Under the pieces are notes generated by a model. It saw only the letters and a list, made by a program, of their open reading frames with translations. It ran no database searches and was not told the DNA's origin. DNA of 64,000 nucleotides from Schistocephalus solidus (taxonomy: Eukaryota; Platyhelminthes; Cestoda; Diphyllobothriidea; Diphyllobothriidae). The DNA lies in assembly GCA_017591395.1 (NCBI GenBank), contig WEDG01002547.1, positions 121,459-185,458 of the forward strand, in the 5' to 3' direction. Positions within the stretch are counted from its first letter, which is position 1. Each line of letters starts with the position of its first letter. Below, one piece after another: positions 36,901-44,430 of this stretch. The position numbers and the translations under genes are program-made.

Positions 36901-39588
36901 CCTACCAGTGCTAGGAGCCCAAATATACACTTGCCACACATACTGCACCGGCGAACACTGTGCAAGGACATTCGGTCCTGGTATGGGCTTATTCAGCCAT
37001 ACGTGCTTCCGTGCAAATCTTCGATAAAACTGGTCTTTATACGTCATCAACGCACGCTGCCGCATCTGACACTCACATATCCATAGTCCGTGTAAGAATC
37101 TTATCCGACCAGACACCAGCCTCTAAAGGAGTCGTAGATATAGCTGACAGCAACCATGTAATCCTCCTCGTCGTAGCCGTCTTAAGCCGGCGCAAAGTCA
37201 CATCTGAAATCATGCGAACAAGTTTGAAGCATGTTCTTTGGTGCATCCTGGTAAAGTGCTTTGTGACCAAGGCATGTGTTACAGACGTACAAGTGGCTTT
37301 TCGAACTCCATCAGCCGAATGGTGGTGCGGAAGAGATAGAATGTGAGGCCAACGCTTGGGAATCCATTCACACGCGGATATGCTTACCACGCTCCAATCT
37401 ATCACGACGCGCTAACCTTCATGGCTTAAAGGATTGCTGACTGCCGCCTCACGACCCGTGTTGTGTGTGCGTCCTCATAAAGGTGGCCTTTGTTTCACAC
37501 TCACACTTGTAAAACACTAGCCGCCTTAGAAAACCCTCTCACATCCTGCGGCAATCATACCGTGTGTAGCACGCGTAGACGAGCTACCTATTTTGTCATC
37601 CAATGCACCTGCAGTCAGCTTGACACGGTCTTAATATCTGTGATGATCTGAGGAGAAAGGAGGGAGTGAAGTCAAAACCGTACAAATTTGCCTCCTCATA
37701 ACGTATTCCACAGGCAATTCTTTGGCGGTGCGACCACTCTGTGGGCGGAGAGTGGGATTCATCACTTGTGACAGTCAACCTGCCACTTCGGGCGATGATC
37801 GACCATCACTTGCACTGTCAAGAAAACCCGATATAACTGGTAGAAGGCTAAAACTGTGCTAGCAGTCGCATTAGGTGATCCGTCTCGCACTGCGATAACA
37901 GCATCCGCACGCTTTCGTTTCCACAGCAATGACTGGTATTCACGATATTCAGCCGTATTTATGCTTGACGGGGTTTAATTTTACCCCCCAGTTGTCTAAC
38001 TTATACACGTGCCTTCCCGCTTGGACCCTGCTCAAACAACTGTCTGATTGACATTTCCCGCTTTTTATATACCCATCCAGTTTACTCACTTTGCGTCATT
38101 TTCTTATTGATCTGTTTACTTTATTAACTGTAAGCAGTCGAAAAAGAGCTCATTAAGTGTGATAGCATCGTTAAATTCAGCCCACTTGATCACCCTTGCC
38201 TTGTAAAATATAATGAGAGAGATAGAGGGCTACGCTTTCTTTTGAAAGTAAAATTCTAAAAACTTTCAGCAAAAAAGGTCCTCCATTCACCGTGAATAAT
38301 CATGCTTGAATGCGTCTCAAAATATTGATCAATTTGGACTTCTTAAATGGTGCCAGCGTCGGGCGCTGATGACCTCATTTTTGTTGTTCGAATAAACAAA
38401 TAGGGTTAAAATACGGTATATAATGGGTGAACTAGGCCAATCAACGTACGTATAAGAGGATTCACATGCGAATGGAGAGCAGAAAAGCTGGCGGCTCAGT
38501 TTAAAAAGCCCGCGCTAATATATACATGTGCCTTAATTGATGGAAGAAACCTATTTGAACTATTAGATTACAGCTCTCGTAAAGGGACCACATGTTCAAA
38601 CTTTTCAGCATACTAAACTTCACTCAAATTTATCCGAAGATATATGCTCTACTAAAGGTCAAAAATCCTAAACTTAATTTGTACTTGCTGTTTGATCATT
38701 TAGACGAAAGCTCAACTTATGGAGATTGAGGTTTTAGAAAAACAGAAGAATACCATTGCAGACCGCACATACCGCGAAGTCCAACCACAGTTGGAGAAGA
38801 GTAATTCCCAACTGGAGGAGGCAGAACCCGCGGCTAAGGAGGTGATCGAACTGGGGAAGAAAACATCACGCGAAGTGGAGGCCTTGACAAATGACGTTCT
38901 ATCTCTTCTCAGGAGAATGAATGAACTTAAGGACAAAATCAGTATGTTTCCCTGCTTCTCTAATTTATCCATGCTCTAAACTGACCATTTTTTTCTCGAT
39001 TCCTTTTAAGCATGTAAGCACAGTAAATAATAATAATAATAATAATAGTTGTATTTAATGCCGATTTACAGGCATTGCCAGATGAAATATTCAGTGGGGA
39101 TTAGGCTGACAGTGAAATAAACTCCTGAATATATAACATTATAGGTGCTTTTCCTATCTTTATGTTATTCAGAATTATTCCCAGTACTTTATTTCCACTG
39201 CATTTCAGCCAAAACTGGACCCGAATTAGGCACTGATAGTGACGGCGCGGCCAGGTTCAAAGCGATAAAGGAGGAGGGAACTCGTATGGACATCGATCGC
39301 CGTTTGGAGAACCTCAAGACCCTTAACAAGAGTCGCACTGACGAACTAAGCTATCTGAAGTATGAAATCGGAGAATTTGAGGCCAATGCACAACACCTGA
39401 CCAAACTCTTTGAACTCCTACCGAAGTTGAAACCGTCAGAGTGCTTCTACTCTGGCAAGCAAATTGAAGGCGGCGTCCGAAGGAAACGTCGAGCTAATCG
39501 GAATGCGTCCAGTTCGACGACGGCTGTAGCAACAGCTGCTTCAGCGCAGCTGCTGTCAATCGGACTGCAGGCGCGAACGTCAGTCTAG
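6490..39588 (+). CDS. LAMC1: Laminin gamma chain, 3' part of the gene (12 exons, partial at 5' end)
   Basis: Laminin gamma joins alpha and beta chains in the basement-membrane heterotrimer. The exons encode, in order, the end of one LE module, four further LE modules and a coiled coil of about 569 residues, close to the gamma1 length as I recall it. A C-terminal SECFYSG follows, matching the SGCFN of gamma1 whose cysteine bonds to the beta chain. The chain is gamma because NTDLRAVGNC matches the gamma1 nidogen-site region and there is no beta-knob or LG domain. All introns are GT-AG and the phases agree across 12 exons (2,610 coding bases counting one base from the previous exon and omitting one extra G in exon 10). 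The LN, LEa and L4 domains are left of the window. Oddities are the exon 10 frameshift, the changed nidogen loop and a 47-residue tail after the last cysteine. Introns range from 267 to 4,736 bases and are full of retroelements. Confidence 0.92.
8296..8680 (-). mobile_element. PLE 3' tail remnant 1
   Basis: On the minus strand this ends with a 34-nt hammerhead-like motif (8,310-8,343) finishing GAAACGTC. The upstream part aligns with 29,140-29,380: both share TCATCGAGGA and GGCGTTGGAAA blocks and a downstream CGATGGGCTAATTA-type segment. No coding part remains. The family is inferred from the tails of PLEs that still have an endonuclease. Confidence 0.55.
8310..8343 (-). ncRNA. Hammerhead-like motif, PLE tail 1
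   Basis: Minus-strand order is CAGATGATGGG, a spacer and ATCCGAAACGTC, 34 nt in all. The CTGATGA box is altered at its second base, so this copy is probably inactive. Confidence 0.4.
9120..9450 (+). CDS. LAMC1: Laminin gamma exon 2: two LE modules
   Basis: The acceptor is TTGAACTAG and the donor is GTAACC, a weak site. The exon completes the nidogen-type LE module (VTGECKKCLFGTSG, then CERCLPGYRR) and encodes most of the next (HCDPQGTL, GACDQETGQCTCKSG, CDRCRPGFYGFDSGR). The stretch from CERC to the next cysteine is about 19 residues longer than in human gamma1 as I recall it, and it contains the N-glycosylation sequon NLT. The exon ends in phase 0, and the SGR/GC junction with exon 3 matches SGQGC of gamma1. 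Confidence 0.92.
10793..10833 (+). ncRNA. Hammerhead-like fold in SINE body, copy 1
   Basis: TTGGT pairs with ACCAA around CTGATGA and the hairpin GGCT-AATG-AGCC. The box that should read GAAA is changed. An identical copy lies at 11,074-11,114. Confidence 0.35.
11074..11114 (+). ncRNA. Hammerhead-like fold in SINE body, copy 2
   Basis: This is the same fold as at 10,793-10,833, in the second copy of the tandem SINE. Confidence 0.35.
11320..11580 (+). CDS. LAMC1: Laminin gamma exon 3: LE modules
   Basis: The acceptor is CTCCACAAG and the donor is GTGGGT; both junctions are phase 0 (87 codons). It encodes GCKECGCSPSGAKSEACD, CDCLPFTTGRTCDECLPGYY, then GCTDCACHPSGSVHAQC and CDECP. The cysteine spacing is that of standard LE modules. 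A tandem SINE duplication ends only about 80 bases before the acceptor. Confidence 0.93.
13892..14000 (+). repeat. Two-copy direct repeat, about 46 bp
   Basis: A unit starting TACTCACCCACCAATAACC and ending GCTTGATCTG occurs at 13,892-13,938 and again at 13,955-14,000 with few differences. Between them is a short spacer that repeats TTGATCTG. No function is evident. Confidence 0.7.
14354..14709. mobile_element. MITE-like element, copy 2
   Basis: The left end has GACCGCCTAAACAGGACACG and the right end (about 14,668-14,709) is its imperfect inverse with CTCCTGTCCTGTTTATCCG. The interior contains runs of CCCTAA-like words (14,510-14,620), the complement of those in copy 1, so the interior is inverted relative to copy 1 or the element is nearly symmetric. 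It is non-coding. Confidence 0.65.
15203..15419 (+). CDS. LAMC1: Laminin gamma exon 4: last LE module and start of coiled coil
   Basis: The acceptor is TTTTATTTTACAG and the donor is GTAAGC. The exon closes the last LE module with ENRYNLNAGCLPCPPC and passes straight into the rod with CYNLIQKRVHELREKL, matching the CYRLVKDKV start of the gamma1 coiled coil. It leaves one base over. The sequon NNT lies in LNNTVQQ. Confidence 0.93.
15420..17327. other. Laminin intron 4 of window
   Basis: Bases 15,600-16,560 are richer in GC than the rest and may be a decayed repeat, but I cannot place it. A short cysteine-bearing frame at 15,781-15,850 is discussed under rejected items. Nothing else is recognised. 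Confidence 0.5.
17328..17434 (+). CDS. LAMC1: Laminin gamma exon 5: coiled coil
   Basis: The acceptor is TTCTTTTTTCAG and the donor is GTAAGC. The exon takes one base from exon 4 to give valine, then encodes KSAIKNANDFSSMLTEL and NRADGLQREMDGYVRHK. It is a short coiled-coil exon ending in phase 0. The call rests on the splice sites, phase fit and amphipathic composition. Confidence 0.85.
17435..21868. other. Laminin intron 5 of window
   Basis: This is 4.4 kb of AT-rich sequence in which I recognise no exon, repeat family or RNA gene. Confidence 0.6.
21869..22056 (+). CDS. LAMC1: Laminin gamma exon 6: coiled coil
   Basis: The acceptor is TATGCTTTCAG and the donor is GTGAGT. The exon starts in phase 0 with PACMKPELLQRLNALAREL and continues through SRMKAEAQDTLDEFERKMD to a two-base overhang. 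A cysteine near its start is unusual inside the rod. The sequon NST lies in ARNSTLAV. Confidence 0.9.
24926..24987. repeat. (AT)n microsatellite
   Basis: An uninterrupted AT dinucleotide tract of about 62 bases. Open frames across it are artefacts of the repeat. Confidence 0.95.
25500..26440 (-). mobile_element. PLE remnant 2 with GIY-YIG endonuclease
   Basis: On the minus strand, frames between 26,425 and 26,046 contain SCIVYWVRCSCGKGTYVGETG, the GIY-YIG core of the Penelope-type endonuclease, after a frameshift from the RLLTTLGVRVAQSPEAI region that normally precedes it. Downstream, 25,700-25,500 aligns with the tail at 62,040-62,170 and ends in a decayed hammerhead-like motif (CTGATTA, GAGTGAGAATAAGAAA). 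No reverse transcriptase core remains. The copy is 5' truncated and frameshifted. Confidence 0.7.
26046..26384 (-). pseudogene. PLE GIY-YIG endonuclease fragment 2
   Basis: The core motif IVYWVRCSCGKGTYVGETGK is present (GIY-like IVY and YVG-ET-G). The C-terminal half of the domain is lost after GKQLGNE by a frame change. Intact homologues cut DNA for PLE integration. Confidence 0.65.
26793..26930 (+). CDS. LAMC1: Laminin gamma exon 7: coiled coil
   Basis: The acceptor is TTTTCGGTGAAG and the donor is GTGAGT. One base completes a glutamate codon from exon 6, then LKAEMESLKAPVQEADALF and NAEDTEKESREAFSRL follow, with two bases over at the end. Phase and composition fit the rod. Confidence 0.88.
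26931..28091. other. Laminin intron 7 of window
   Basis: This is 1.2 kb of AT-rich sequence with no recognisable feature beyond the splice sites. Confidence 0.6.
28092..28281 (+). CDS. LAMC1: Laminin gamma exon 8: coiled coil
   Basis: The acceptor is ATCTATACAG and the donor is GTACAT. The exon starts by completing a histidine codon, then reads LKELLHKQRTRMNEQLKAID and LILDLRERLNKLREEMGRV, ending EARNQ in phase 0. The heptad pattern is clear. Confidence 0.9.
29045..29650 (-). mobile_element. PLE remnant 3
   Basis: Minus-strand translation near 29,560-29,600 gives CGQGKYVGET, a GIY-YIG endonuclease fragment, but no long frame survives. The 3' tail (29,380-29,140) aligns with that of remnant 1, and a 34-nt hammerhead-like motif lies at 29,061-29,094. 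Confidence 0.6.
29061..29094 (-). ncRNA. Hammerhead-like motif, PLE tail 3
   Basis: Minus-strand order is CTGATAAGGGG, a spacer and AATCCGAACAGTC. The G8 position of the core is A and the GAAA box is changed, so it is likely inactive. Confidence 0.4.
29760..29930 (+). repeat. Decayed SINE body
   Basis: ATGGCTA (29,836) and TAGCCAT (29,869) flank CTGATGGCTGCTAATAAAT. This matches the body of the SINEs at 10.8, 11.1, 32.6 and 32.9 kb. The tRNA-like head is not recognisable. Boundaries are approximate. Confidence 0.45.
31104..31341 (+). CDS. LAMC1: Laminin gamma exon 9: coiled coil
   Basis: The acceptor is AATGCATTTAG and the donor is GTAACT. It encodes SETLANQLDSETLLTEEHIE, KMKQLRGRLSSAVAK and KMLEDLANKSMAAIREAQEA, with the sequon NAT, and leaves one base over. 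It resembles the domain I region of gamma chains. Confidence 0.9.
32587..32757 (-). repeat. tRNA-derived SINE with intact pol III boxes
   Basis: On the minus strand the head (32,755-32,684) has box A TAGCGCAGTGGGTAGAG and box B GAGTTCGAGCCTC. It also has an anticodon-like arm, GTTGG and CCAAC closing an 8-base loop, one base longer than in a tRNA. The body follows, with an 8-bp stem ATGGCTAT/ATAGCCAT around CTGATGA and GAAA (32,627-32,672), and the 3' end reads GGCAAAGACAAGG-like sequence in reverse. The head looks arginine-tRNA-like (TTCT in the loop), but this is tentative. Confidence 0.7.
32627..32672 (-). ncRNA. Hammerhead-like fold in SINE body, best copy
   Basis: Minus-strand order is ATGGCTAT, GGTTGG, CTGATGA, C, GGCT-AATA-AGCC, A, GAAA, TAGCCAT. 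Stem III is a perfect 8 bp when the last A of GAAA is included, and stem II is 4 bp. Stem I cannot form (only six bases), the cleavage base would be G, and 10.1/11.1 is a C-A mismatch, so catalysis is unlikely. Confidence 0.4.
32799..33171. repeat. Fold-back pair of SINE pieces (about 130-bp arms)
   Basis: The left arm at 32,799-32,928 and the right arm at 33,041-33,171 are imperfect inverted copies. Matching blocks include GGACTCACTCGTCCTG with CAGGACGAGTGAGTCC, GCTCACTCTATAGTCCCACC with its inverse, and GATATTATTGGCAAAGACAA with its inverse. The loop (32,929-33,040) carries a second SINE body on the minus strand and a truncated tRNA-like head. Confidence 0.75.
32934..32975 (-). ncRNA. Hammerhead-like fold in SINE body, fourth copy
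   Basis: Minus-strand ATGGCT can pair with GGTCAT (two wobbles) around CTGATGA, the hairpin GGCT-TATA-AGCC and GAAA. The conserved elements are the same as at 32,627-32,672. Confidence 0.35.
33290..33850 (-). mobile_element. PLE 3' tail remnant 4
   Basis: The segment aligns with 35,060-35,540 over several hundred bases. Shared blocks include GGGTTTACCTTAACA, TCCTTAATTGGCTTTGGCG and CCGAATTGACCTTAATT. It is the untranslated 3' part of the same PLE family as remnant 5 and in the same orientation. Its terminal hammerhead-like motif is not preserved. Confidence 0.65.
34663..34866 (+). CDS. LAMC1: Laminin gamma exon 10: coiled coil with a one-base frameshift
   Basis: The acceptor is TTAAATCACTAG and the donor is GTAAGT. 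It begins (A)CC TTC, giving TFKEYVARTKKELQEMDSM, and ends NQVSKALDEAQALAESLKRL then EDIDKIKKE. The two halves are in different frames. The first runs into TGA at about 34,799, and the second is open only if one base is removed near the GGGG run at 34,766-34,769. With 203 coding bases the exon phase fits both neighbours exactly, so the extra G is either an assembly error or a true lesion. PLE tails of the same orientation lie on both sides. Confidence 0.85.
35051..35084 (-). ncRNA. Hammerhead-like motif, PLE tail 5
   Basis: Minus-strand order is CCGACGATGG, the hairpin GAAGC/GCTTT, then TGAAACGTC, 34 nt in all. The helix II bases differ from the other PLE tails but still pair. U4 of the core is C. 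Confidence 0.45.
35560..36197 (-). pseudogene. PLE GIY-YIG endonuclease 5
   Basis: The minus-strand frame contains SNIIYRIQCDSCEVNYVGE, TGKRLQTRVTEHVQAVRR, then AEHCANSGHTFAFQ. After a frameshift near 35,700, NAQILGRGNDRITRETIEAW follows and the residual C-terminus continues to about 35,560. The GIY-like IIY, the YVGETG core and the catalytic-type arginine and glutamate regions are recognisable. It is the best-preserved endonuclease of the laminin introns. Confidence 0.75.
38704..38941 (+). CDS. LAMC1: Laminin gamma exon 11: coiled coil
   Basis: The acceptor is TTTGATCATTTAG and the donor is GTATGT. It encodes TKAQLMEIEVLEKQKNTIAD, REVQPQLEKSNSQLEEAEP and RRMNELKDKI, leaving one base over. 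The intron that follows is only 267 bases, the shortest of the gene, and holds a small TAA repeat. Confidence 0.92.
39027..39047. repeat. (TAA)n microsatellite
   Basis: A short run of AAT/TAA triplets in the last laminin intron. Confidence 0.85.
39209..39588 (+). CDS. LAMC1: Laminin gamma last exon: end of coiled coil, terminal cysteine, basic tail
   Basis: The acceptor is CCACTGCATTTCAG and the stop is TAG at 39,586-39,588. The rod ends at HLTKLFELLPKLKPSECFY, matching RKTLPSGCFN of gamma1, whose cysteine bonds to the beta chain. The next residues SGKQIEGG align with TPSIEKP, so the integrin-relevant glutamate appears to be kept (8th residue after the cysteine; 7th in gamma1). Gamma1 has two residues after that glutamate, while this chain has 39. 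The tail contains RRKRR, a furin-type basic cluster, then an Ala/Ser/Thr-rich segment with the sequon NAS. No clear donor site is seen that would splice the tail away. Confidence 0.92.
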
Positions 39589-40131
39589 CCTGCCTACATC
39601 ATTTATCTTCTCTAGGTCTATGAGAAATCCCGGAAAACCACAAGCCTCTAATGAAGTTGATGAAAAATTTTTACTTGTTATAACTTGATTTGTTTAGTTT
39701 TTTGTATGCTTCGTTGGCTTGTCTACGTCTCCAGGGTCCCATTATAGTACGGACGTTGTCGCATTGTTGTACGTTTCGCATAACTAAAGACATTTTTAGC
39801 ATGGTTTTGTAACATTTCATGGCAAGGGAGACTACCATTGGATTCACCATATGCTATGAAGTCCCTATTGTAATGTCTCATCATTCACTTAGTCCTCTTT
39901 GGCTGATCTCGAGGGTTAATATTTTGTAACTTTTTGCATGAACTAGCGGGGCGGAATTACTGAAAGCCACCGTGGCTAAGTGCACGTTCATATTTTTTGC
40001 CTCCCTTTTTAGTTGCCTTATCACCTACCTCCCCAGAAAGTTAAACAATAACTGTTCACAAATGTATTAACACGGCAATGTGAGGTTATCTATTAAATGT
40101 TGCACTAGAAGAGAAAATTTCACTTATATAT

Positions 40132-40240
40132 AGTGGACTACGCGTGTTGTGAATGTGTTGCATCTTGTTGGCCCACCTGGATGTTCTGATTAAATCTCCT
40201 ATCAGAAACAGGAACTTCAAGCCTGGTATTTACAGGCGGA
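40132..40240. repeat. Dispersed direct repeat, copy a
   Basis: This segment matches 41,694-41,800 with about a dozen differences. Shared blocks include TTGTTGGCCCACCTGGATG and TTCAAGCCTGGTATTTACAG. The family is unknown. Confidence 0.75.
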
Positions 40241-41228
40241 AGCCAAATCTCATGAGGTAACTTGTTTAAGCATAAAAGAAGATATTCCATTCGCCGGAAT
40301 CATGGCTTTATTCATCTGAGCTGTCGAACTCTTATTGGAGTTAATCGTAAGTAAAACAGGCAACATTTATAGGAGAAAGGGGCCAATCAAACACCACTGA
40401 TACCAGTCCGGAAGTAACTGCACAGGGCTCTGTATGTTGGTGCCAGGTCGATTAATCGGTTGAGCAAGTTCTCATCGGAGACCTAGGTTTCAAGCAATTC
40501 CTGGCTTTTCTTGCTTCTGGCAAGGGTGATACTCTTCTTGGCTGCGAAGTTGAAACCTTTACCCTTTTCGTAGGTATGGACAGCCACTTCCGATACTCCA
40601 TAACCACGTTTTACAGCCAGCTTTTAATCGTGTGTGCGTGATTTAAGCGTGCGTTCAATCTGTTCTGTAAAATTAGGAGGTTAATTTAGGCATAGTATAC
40701 GATATTTGAGCAATCAAGCGGGCTGACCGGAACAATTGTTTTTGCATGTTAACGTGTCGGAGAGCTTAGTCGGCCTACGATTGTCAAGGCAACTGCAGAT
40801 AACCGAACAGAACCGAAAGTGGCGTGCCATGATTTATGTGTCAGCTTCGAGCTGATAGATTGTTCTGCTATTGTTCGCTGTCTCGGTCAAGTGCTGGATG
40901 TTTGGCGGACAGTCCAGCTGCGTGCCTTACATGTCATTCCCGCGATCGGGGATGTGGGTAGGCATTGAGCCTTCAGCCAGTATTTTTCGGTCCGTCGGTT
41001 CTTTTTTTCTTCGTCGGGTGAGTTCTTTCTCGGGCTGTGTATGTGCGGCTTTTTTGCGTTCTGTGAGGCCGACTTGTCTTGAGATTCGCGTATGTACGTA
41101 TGGAAGTGCACGCCTTACCGTAGGAGTGGGTGGGGTGAAAACCTAGGCACCGGCTTATGAACACCTTCGGATAACCGTTCCATATAAACTGGTTGCGTAG
41201 ATATTGGGCCTTGCCTGCTTTTTCCGTA

Positions 41229-41400
41229 AGGATGCCTTGTCTGGCCGCCTAAACAAACCTTGGCAAAAGGAACCGCCCACAGTACATGTGGCCTTGCGCT
41301 GACTTCCAGGGAAATTATGATTAGGCATAAGGTGAGTGCTACGGTTAATTTTTGGGGTTAGGCTCAAGGACAAGAACCTAATATTGAACCCAATTCAGAG
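41229..41400. mobile_element. MITE-like element, copy 3 (one end only)
   Basis: The left terminal repeat is present (GATGCCTTGTCTGGCCGCCT, then AAACAAACCTTGGCAAAAGG), followed by the interior ATTAGGCATAAGG-type sequence. The right end is not found, so the copy is truncated. Confidence 0.5.
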
Positions 41401-41693
41401 AACAAAGGATATGTGGCAAGTAATGTGGAACCGGTGGTACTAAGGGCTGTATGAATGGGGTTAAATGAAGAATAGGAAAGCGTCAACCTAATCCAAAACC
41501 TATCTGTTGTTTTCGTTAGGTTTCGTATTCGGTGCCGGGTCGCACAATAGATTGTTGCCCCGACACGTTTGCAGATTGCGAGATCCGGTAGCTTATCTCA
41601 CGCTGACCAATATGCGCGATATCATTCCTGGTTGACCTGACTTACTTTATTCGGACCCTTGACGCAATCTTTCATTATCAAAGTAAACGTAAA

Positions 41694-41800
41694 GTGGAAT
41701 ACGCGAGTTGTAAATGTGTTGAAGCTTGTTGGCCCACCTGGATGTTCTGACCAAATCTCCTATCAGAAACAGGAGCTTCAAGCCTGGTATTTACAGGCGG
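41694..41800. repeat. Dispersed direct repeat, copy b
   Basis: This is the second copy of the repeat at 40,132-40,240, in the same orientation 1.56 kb away. The two could be the ends of one element, but I see no coding remains between them. Confidence 0.75.
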
Positions 41801-42729
41801 CGTCCTAATATTCGCTGCATGAAAAGTGGCCAGTTGATCCGATACTTCGGTCATCCTACCGCCGATGAAATATATGTAACCCCACTAATCCTGCAACAAA
41901 TGCTTACTATAAAGATCATCACGGATAGAGTAGGGGTTACGTTGCCATGTAGTACAGTCGCGTATTTTACGTTGACCCATCCTTTTTACCCTGATTTGGG
42001 TCGCATATTACGCTCTTGCGGATTTACTTTTTAGGGTAAGAGAGAGTGATAGCCAGAGGACTACGCTTTAGTTTGAAAGTATCATTCAAAATGGCTCCAT
42101 TCACTGAGAGAATAGGATAAGTTAACAGATTATACAAGAATTAAAAAGTTCAAAGTGGACATCTATTGAGGGAGGCAGTTCCACTTTCAGCTTCTGTATT
42201 TCACTCTCTTCACACATAAGGTAGCGTGCTAGCAATGACCAAAACAGAGCGTTGATAGGCCGATGTATGGAAAGTGATACGACGAAAGCCTCGGCGCATG
42301 GGACGGGAAGGCTTCAAAGGAATGAGCTTGAAGTTGAGGGGATGTGTAACATCATCAAGAATTCGCCCAGCAAATTGCTTGACGCTTTCGAAGTGCTATT
42401 TTGTTATCGTATCCATTAAAACAGTATACCAAACACCAGTAGCAGAAGAGAGCATTCAGAGTTTACGTTTTAAAATCAGCAAATCCTTTTTAAGAAAAGC
42501 TGGAAAAGTCACAGGAGAACAATAAAGGCTGAGGGCAGGAATATATGCATCTATATATCCCAAACTAAGGGCTTGAGGTGCGCTATAGGAAATTACGCGA
42601 CGGATATAATAAAGAAGGTTACTAATTTTAATGGAAAGAGTATCAATCTGAAAAAAGAATGACAGATTGGATGTCAGAGTAATTTCAAGGTACCTGGAAG
42701 AGGATACCTCGTTGGGAAGGAATGCTGAG

Positions 42730-44430
42730 GATTCACAAGTAGCAGAAGGTCACAGGCGAAAAACACATTGGACAAATTTCTCCTGGTTGAGTTGAAGATC
42801 ATTATTTGATGACCATGCTAAGACATAGTCCAGGCCATACTTCAGAGACTGGAGCTGTGCCTGATTTTTAAGAGGAGGACCAACCACCATATCATCGGCA
42901 TATTTTATATACAGAGTCGTTAGTGATGAGCGAGAAGAGGGGAAGGGATATGATGGCACCTTTAAGAACTCTGCAGTTGTTAGAAAGGACCGTAGATTAC
43001 CAGCTGCCGAATTGTACGAATTTAGTGCATGAAGTAAAATAGACTTCGAGCCAAGAAATAACCCAGCCGGGAGAGCCACACGCGAATGTTTTGTAAGGAG
43101 GTGGTGCGGGATGGCTTTGAAGGCAGAGGATAAGTCAATAATTGCACACGCGTACCGTGGCAATCCTTGTCTTAATCTCTTAGAGCCGAATGTACCACAA
43201 GGGTGACGGCATTTAAGGTACGACTTCTGGCCTTAGATGCAATTTGTTATGGGTCGGAGAAATTGAAGGTAAATGGCTTGATTATATCTAGCAAACTTCA
43301 GAGCAGGCGATTGGACGGAAAGGCTAAGGACGAAAATTAGCGGAATTGTAGGGATAGGGGTGATTCTTACTGAACGTTTAAAGTAAGGAATCTCAAAATC
43401 CACGACGGACATGTGTTTCAGGTGTGTTAAAATAGGGGCAATATGAGGACAGCAATATTTTAGAATCAATGGTGAGACATCATCCGGCCCAGCAGCAGTT
43501 GAACCATGGACCTTTACAGGTGTTTCTCCACTGTTGCAACTGACAGGGGAGAAAACAAACACTTGTTAGATGCCAAAGGTTGTTTGAGGGGGGATTGGAG
43601 TCAGTGGAAGTACGGAAAAAATGTTCATTTAAAGATTCTAAATCAGCATCAATATGTACCAGTTTGCTACATTGGCCATTGAGACGCTTAAGCTTCCTCC
43701 AGAGTTCAGCGGACGAAAAAGGAAAAGAAGGTGTGGACGGAGACGCAAAAAGCTCGCTAACACACATATAATTTAATCCGGCAATCTCAATTTTTATCAA
43801 GGCTTTAACGTTCTTTAGACTGCAACGGAGGCCCTGGTTTTAATAGAAATTATTTTTTACGTCTTAAGAACTTTAGATCAGATTAAGAAATTCTTCAAGT
43901 CTGACCATAATGGTATCAAAAGGACAGAATATACTAAAATTTATTTTAAGTGTTATAAGTTAGCTTGAACAGGATTCGACATTGGATTGTCTGAGGAAAC
44001 TCTGGATAGCATACAATATACAAGTCTGGAGAAGGAATTTTTTGTTGGAACCTATCGTGAACCGTCATTTTCCTTTTGGGTTTGTTTAGCAGTGCACGCG
44101 TAGAAGTGCAATACATTTTTGGATGGCCTAATGAGTGGAACCGTACAAAGGAGGTCTGTTCTTAAGTAGGAAAAACTTGGGTTGACTAAGAGGGGAATCA
44201 GCGCGAGTATTGAAGGAAACAAGATCATTAAGGTCGAACAGTTTAAGGGGACGTAGATTCATACGATTATCGTCGCCACATAAGAGAATGAGATGCTCAC
44301 AAGACGATTAAGCAAGTATGTGTGAAAGAAAGTCAACAAGTGGCCTAGGGGCAGCTGCAAAGTTAGAGGGGGGAACATAAATACTAACAAATATAATGCT
44401 TTTAAAAGTAATTAACAATCGGGGCTTAAA
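42730..44430 (-). mobile_element. Decayed non-LTR retrotransposon (second LINE type)
   Basis: Reading leftward on the minus strand: endonuclease remains near 44,420-44,150 (SIYVPPSNFAAAPRP, CGDDN in place of GDFN, LRPLKLFDLNDLVSFNTR), then RT motif 0 (GSTAAGPDDVSPLILKYC, 43,233-43,562), motif A (CAIIDLSSAFKAIPHHLL) and motif C (YIKYADDMVV) in the frame at 42,750-43,163. Motif B is destroyed and there are several stops and frameshifts. It differs in sequence from the CR1-like element at 2-5 kb. It is an old dead copy. Confidence 0.75.
42750..43163 (-). pseudogene. Reverse transcriptase fragment
   Basis: One open frame holds motif A IIDLSSAFKAIPHHLL and, about 70 residues later, YADDMVVGPPLK, then the thumb-like LQSLKYGLDYVLAWSSNN. 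The spacing between A and C is shorter than normal because the motif B region is deleted or scrambled. Confidence 0.7.

Larger units (their letters stand above)
34867..38703. other. Laminin intron 10 of window
   Basis: The first 1.4 kb is PLE remnant 5. A GC-richer segment at 36,840-37,700 has open frames but no recognisable domain and may be repeat debris. Bases 38,050-38,530 resemble 41,930-42,130 and 44,990-45,110 (shared ACTACGCTTT, TTGAAAGTA and GGCGGCTCA words), suggesting another dispersed repeat. Confidence 0.5.
39589..42729. other. Sequence downstream of the laminin gene
   Basis: The laminin 3' untranslated region begins here. No AATAAA is seen close by; an ATTAAA lies at about 40,092. 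The rest holds two copies of a 109-bp repeat (40,132 and 41,694), a partial MITE-like end at 41,229 and otherwise unassigned sequence. Confidence 0.5.
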
